Positions 44,772 to 64,000 of a DNA stretch of 64,000 bases are shown here, piece by piece. The notes under the pieces were generated by a model. The model was not told where the DNA came from and searched no databases. It saw nothing but the letters and a program-made list of their open reading frames with translations. Position 1 is the first letter of the stretch; each line of letters opens with the position of its first letter. Origin of the DNA: Glycine soja (lineage: Eukaryota > Streptophyta > Magnoliopsida > Fabales > Fabaceae); assembly GCF_004193775.1 (NCBI RefSeq), contig NC_041019.1, positions 11,456,204 to 11,520,203 of the forward strand. The letters run 5' to 3'. A program made the translations under genes and the position numbers.

Positions 44772-45089
44772 GTGTTGGTATTGCTTCTGGGTTGGATTTT
44801 CATTTGGATAATGTCTCCTATAAATACTTTTAGAAAAACATGGCTGCCTCGACACAAAGCAAAGACTAATAATACAACTTATCTTGGTTCAAAAGGTGTC
44901 ATTAATTTTATTTCAATTATTAATTTCAGTTCTTGCATTGACTTAATTATTTTATGCTAATATACACCCCTATTATGTTCTTATTGCAGGAGCTTATCTT
45001 CTCTTGTACACTTTCCCAATCTTACTCATAGCAACTTTGGGATGTGTCTACCTTCACTTAGACAAAAAAGTAATCGATTCCATGGAGAG
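44772..45089 (+). pseudogene. Captured ferric reductase oxidase (FRO) gene fragment, first two exons
   Basis: Exon A (to 44900) encodes a membrane segment LLLGWIFIWIMSP, then RKTWLPRHKAKTNNTTYLGS. Exon B (44990-45089, after TTGCAG) encodes LLLYTFPILLIATLGCVYLH and ends at GAGAG/GTGCC. This is the N terminus of plant ferric-chelate reductases, which reduce Fe(III) at the plasma membrane. The rest of the gene, including the heme and FAD/NADPH parts, is missing. Confidence 0.65.
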
Positions 45090-45519
45090 GTGCCATTTTC
45101 ACCACTTTTTCTAGTTATAATCTTCGCCGCATAAGTTCTTTATAAGATTTTAAAAAATATTAAATATTTTGCCTTTTTTTACCTAACACTACTTTTTATT
45201 CTGATCTCCCTATATAAAAAAATCTACACTTTGTATTTGTTTTCAGGATAATTCTACTCTTTGCATGAATCATATTGTAAAAATGCTTACGGATGTGTTT
45301 TTACCATTTGTCAATGTTATATTAATATTAATTTTATCAAGCTAATTGAGATTTTATAATATTAATTTTTCTATAATTCTTTTGTGTTATTCTTTAATCA
45401 GAATTGAAGTCTTATCACACTAACTTACATACAAATTTTTGTATTAATTTTAGCATTTGGTAGAAAAAGTATGTAAATTTTGTATTAATTTGTTTATATG
45501 GCACAAATTTTTTTTTTAA

Positions 45520-46024
45520 AAAATATTCTAAGATGATTCTTCGAAAAATCGTCTTACATCGTATATATTCTAAGATTGTTTTTAGAAAAATCATCTTAAA
45601 ATCTTCAATTTCTTAATTTTTTTTTTAAAAAAAGACATTCTAAGATGGTTCTTTGAAAAACCGTCATTGAATCCTCAATTTTTTTAAAATTTCTTCTTTT
45701 TTAAAAAAAATATTCTAAGATGATTCTTTGAATTATCTTAGAATTTTAGAATTCTCAATTTTTTAAATTATTTAAAAAAAATTCTAAGACAGTTTTCAGT
45801 TTAGAATCTACATAATCTAAGACGATTTTCAGTGAAAATCATCTTTAAAATGTGACATTCTAAGATGATTTCTAACTGAAAGTCATCTTAAAAAGTGACA
45901 TACAAAAACAATTGGAAAATCGTCATTGAAAGTGAACACTTTCCATTATAGCAATTTTAAAGACGATTTTGGAAACTGTCATTAAATGTGCTCAGAAACC
46001 AATGTCGAAAACCTTTTTCTAGTG
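45520..46024 (-). mobile_element. CACTA-like element terminus with subterminal repeats
   Basis: At 46024 the - strand begins CACTAGAAAAAGGTTTTCG, a CACTA-type terminal sequence. The adjoining 450 bases hold about ten copies, in both orientations, of a TTCTAAGATGATTnTT / AAAATCGTCTTAnAA motif, the kind of subterminal repeat bound by En/Spm transposases. The matching left end was not found, so extent to the left is unknown. The gene fragments at 43.6-45.1 kb may belong to its interior. Confidence 0.55.
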
Positions 46025-46910
46025 GTAAAAATATCTCATTTTTTAAGACAAAACAAGATCTAAGATTCACAAACTCGGAAGTTTACATGATTGGCCTGAA
46101 CATTAACAATATACATTATTATTTAATTAAACTTAAAATATTAAAACAACTTGTAGGTGAGAACGTTAACATATTCCTTGCCCGAATGATCAAAGGGTAT
46201 GATATAATAGCAATGGATCCAGAATTCAATGATCCATCGTGTACAAGAAATTGTTATCTAAATGCGAGGTTCATGACAATATCACTCTGAACCCGTAATA
46301 TTTACCAGTAGTATGATTCGATTTAATCATTAATTGTAGTAAAGTTTATAACTAATGTGGGACTATTTTACAAGGTTAACAACATAAAGACACGAGCAAT
46401 GCAAGTTGTTAGTAAACTATGTCATGCTCAAATTTTCTAAACCTTCAAATGAGTCAAGCTTTTTGGCATGAAAGAAAGAAAGAAAGAAATTCTAAAACTT
46501 GAAATAATGATGATTACATTGCATGTTTTACCCTACTTTTGAAAAATAATTCATAGATATTATACAATGTGATTGGAATGATCCGATGAGATTCCATAGT
46601 AAAACAAACATGAGTTATGTCGTGCTCAAGTAAAAATGTTGTCACTTGAAAGTAAACTACTATTTGGTTATTGAAGGACCATGTTAATGTTAATTTGGTG
46701 CAGAAATTTAATAATGACATCAATTTATATTTACAAAGATATTATTTAGTCATTTAATAGTAAAATGAGGCAAGTCAAACATTGAATCTGTTAAGAAAAA
46801 AAGTGAGACATTATAAATTTATAATGATATACATGTTTTTTTTACTGCAATGGTATACATATGTATGACTTCATAATTGCTATTTAATTTATTATATTTC
46901 CTTATTAAAA

Positions 46911-46982
<72 letters not shown>

Positions 46983-47512
46983 CATTTAAATCATATTAAT
47001 TTTCAAGAATTATATACTAAATGAATGACCATAATTTTTCTTTTAAAAAATCTACCATTTTTATCATCCAAGTTTTTATCTAATCTTTAATTAATTTTAT
47101 GCATATAAAATTATATTTTATCATCAATTTACTTTATTTTTATAATGAAATGGAACTCTGTCATGTAACTGTAGAACCTAACATTCTAGCCACTTCATCA
47201 CCAAACCCAAATGAACATCAAATTCATCCCATTCCCACACAATTCATTGCTTTGCTAACTACCAAACATTGCAACATTTGCTTACCACGCTCAAGTTTGT
47301 GAGCATCCCACAACCAAACCTCAAAACAGTTTGCAAACCTCAATTCTCTTGTGCATTCTTTTTTTTTTCTATTTTTGTTGTTTTGAAATTTTAAAGCGTA
47401 GGCATTAAGAAGAGAACTGTTTACGCACCAACAAAAAGATGAACACAGTTCCGTTTATTAAATACCATAAAAGTATTGAATAATTAATATTATTATGTAA
47501 ATCATCTCAACA
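46025..47512. other. AT-rich intergenic, no gene supported
   Basis: Includes a short (GAAA)n patch near 46467 and an (AT)n run. Open frames here are short and lack recognisable content. Confidence 0.4.
46917..46981. repeat. (AT)n microsatellite with GT interruptions
   Basis: About 65 bases of AT units interrupted by ATGTAT. Confidence 0.95.
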
Positions 47513-47584
47513 ATCAGAGTGGCGCAGCGGAAGCGTGGTGGGCCCATAACCCACAGGTCCCAGGATCGAAACCTGGCTCTGATA
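47513..47584 (+). tRNA. tRNA-iMet: Initiator tRNA-Met (CAT)
   Basis: 72 bases without intron. The acceptor stem ATCAGAG/CTCTGAT pairs over 7 bp (47513-47519 with 47577-47583), with discriminator A at 47584. The anticodon stem GTGGG/CCCAC encloses the loop CCCATAA with anticodon CAT at 47545-47547, and the T stem CCAGG/CCTGG encloses ATCGAAA. The A-U first pair, GTGGG/CCCAC stem and ATCGAAA T loop (in place of TTCGAAT) mark the initiator type rather than the elongator type. The A-box-like TGGCGCAGCGG and B-box-like GGATCGAAACC internal promoters are present. CCA is not encoded, as expected in nuclei. Confidence 0.97.
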
Positions 47585-49003
47585 AAGAGTGGCTTCCGAT
47601 TTTATTTTTTTCCTTTTAATCAAATTCAGATACAAGTTTACGCTTTTTTTGGTACAAGTTTATTTTTTATTAAGATATATACGTAAACACAAGCAGTGAT
47701 AAAAAAAATAAATATTTGTATATAAATTATTTTTGAAACGCTTTAATTTATTGTCCTGCACTAAAGAGACTATGGTACCAAATTCAGAAATAATACACAA
47801 CAAAAGCTACGGTATTAAAGAAAACGAATGACGTACAAGTTTAGTTAATTTCACATATCGGAGGGTAACATTTTTCGAAAGCAAAAAAATTATCAAACGA
47901 TTTTTGGTTTTTATATCTAATATTTTTACACATGCAATAAAATTTATTAAATATAGCAAAGTAATTTTTATTTAACTTCTTTTGAGATAATTATTCATAA
48001 ATTACATGCAGAGAAAAATATAGGATAGATATATGATGATTTGGAATTTATATTTTAAAATTAAAAATATGATGATAACTAACTCTAATGGTGCGATTCT
48101 CCAGAGGGCACTATTATCAAAAATTAAATTTCCGGCTAATCACTCTTTCCATGTTCATTAAGCACTACCTATTAAAAGAGATTATTGACAAATTCTTAAT
48201 CTCTAGCTAAAATAGCATATAACTTTTTAAAAAATTATTTGAATAGCTTGTGACATTTAAAGGTTAGAGAATGGATGTCAAATTCACTGTTTTTTCTTTT
48301 ATTTTACTTTAATTCGTTGAATTTACATTACTTTTATTTTATTTTAATTCGTTAAATTTGCATTAAAATATGTACATTCATTAAATTTGCATTGAAACGT
48401 CTACAGCAAGTCCACAACAATTACATGACCTACTCGAATAGTTTATGGCTGGAACTTGCAAATCCCATCAACATTCCACCAGCTTGCTTAATCTATGCAG
48501 TGACATGCTTCTAAAGATAACCCCTTACCTCATTCAGATTATACCAAAGTAAACTTAGGTATTAAAAAAAAGTCATAAACAACGAAGATAATAAGTTTTA
48601 TTTCCATTAAGTTTACAACATTAATATTCTATTATAAATTATATTAATAAACCAGTCATTTCCCTTTAAACAATTTATAATGAGTTAATTTATAGTTTTT
48701 TCTTAGTCTCTCCCAACCTCTAACAATTGTACTACCCTCCATCTGTCATCCGATCCACATTCCATATTGAGATTTCAGAATTATACAATTTATGTTATGA
48801 CATTGCAAATACAAGGAGTCTTTCTTTTTTCAGATAGAAAAAAAAAATACTGAAACCATAGTCTAACTGATTTCATGATTTTATTTATCTATTTGACTTC
48901 ATAATTTTATTCATAAACAAACAAACTTATTTTATATACCAGAAAAAAAAATTAATTTTTTCTCTGAAGTGGACTTTATTGACCACTTGGCATTTTCACT
49001 ATG
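47585..49003. other. AT-rich intergenic between tRNA and citrate synthase
   Basis: No gene seen. The right end presumably includes the 3' untranslated region of the - strand citrate synthase gene. Confidence 0.4.

Positions 49004-64000
<14,997 letters not shown>

Overview
This window is plant nuclear DNA, most likely from soybean or a close Glycine relative. The evidence is intron-rich plant genes, Ty1/copia, Ty3/gypsy, CACTA, Harbinger and L1-type LINE elements, a 5S-rRNA-bearing Cassandra-type LTR, an integrated plant pararetrovirus, and legume-like repeats. The species is inferred from repeat style, not from a search.

Three host genes are supported. (1) An Elongin A (RNA polymerase II factor SIII subunit A) gene on the + strand has seven coding exons between 15009 and 36206. 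(2) An intron-less initiator tRNA-Met (CAT) lies at 47513-47584. (3) A peroxisomal-type citrate synthase gene on the - strand has its last eleven exons between 49004 and the right edge, and its 5' end lies beyond the window. The exon joins of both protein genes were checked for frame. Citrate synthase is clean. Elongin A has one ruined splice donor (TT instead of GT) at 30700.

Almost everything else is mobile DNA, much of it nested in introns of these two genes.

1-13.7 kb: a young copia element (190-4873, target duplication CTCTT), a hairpin MITE, a CACTA transposase scrap, and a head-to-head retroelement LTR zone with eleven GTAATCGATTAC palindromes.

13.7-36.2 kb: Elongin A. Its second coding intron is about 14.8 kb because a LINE (15688-30148, perfect 15-bp target duplication) inserted, and a pararetrovirus segment of about 8.5 kb later inserted into that LINE. 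The viral segment is two partial genomes tail to tail, forming a 2,375-bp inverted repeat around a 2,420-bp spacer. Intron 5 holds a decayed gypsy element.

37.3-46.1 kb: a Harbinger transposase relic with a tandem triplication, a SIRE-like copia fragment cut by a Cassandra-type LTR, a cluster of captured gene fragments (golgin, an unidentified membrane protein, ferric reductase), and a CACTA-like terminus.

49-64 kb: citrate synthase. One formerly ~172-bp intron is now ~10 kb because a copia element (50977-60864) inserted 9 bp from the splice acceptor. That copia in turn holds a Cassandra-type LTR, a tiny TRIM element, an 89-bp tandem duplication and a nearly intact LINE (53066-59189).

The most notable structure is the viral inverted repeat inside a transcribed intron: Elongin A pre-mRNA would contain a long viral hairpin, a plausible natural source of antiviral small RNAs.
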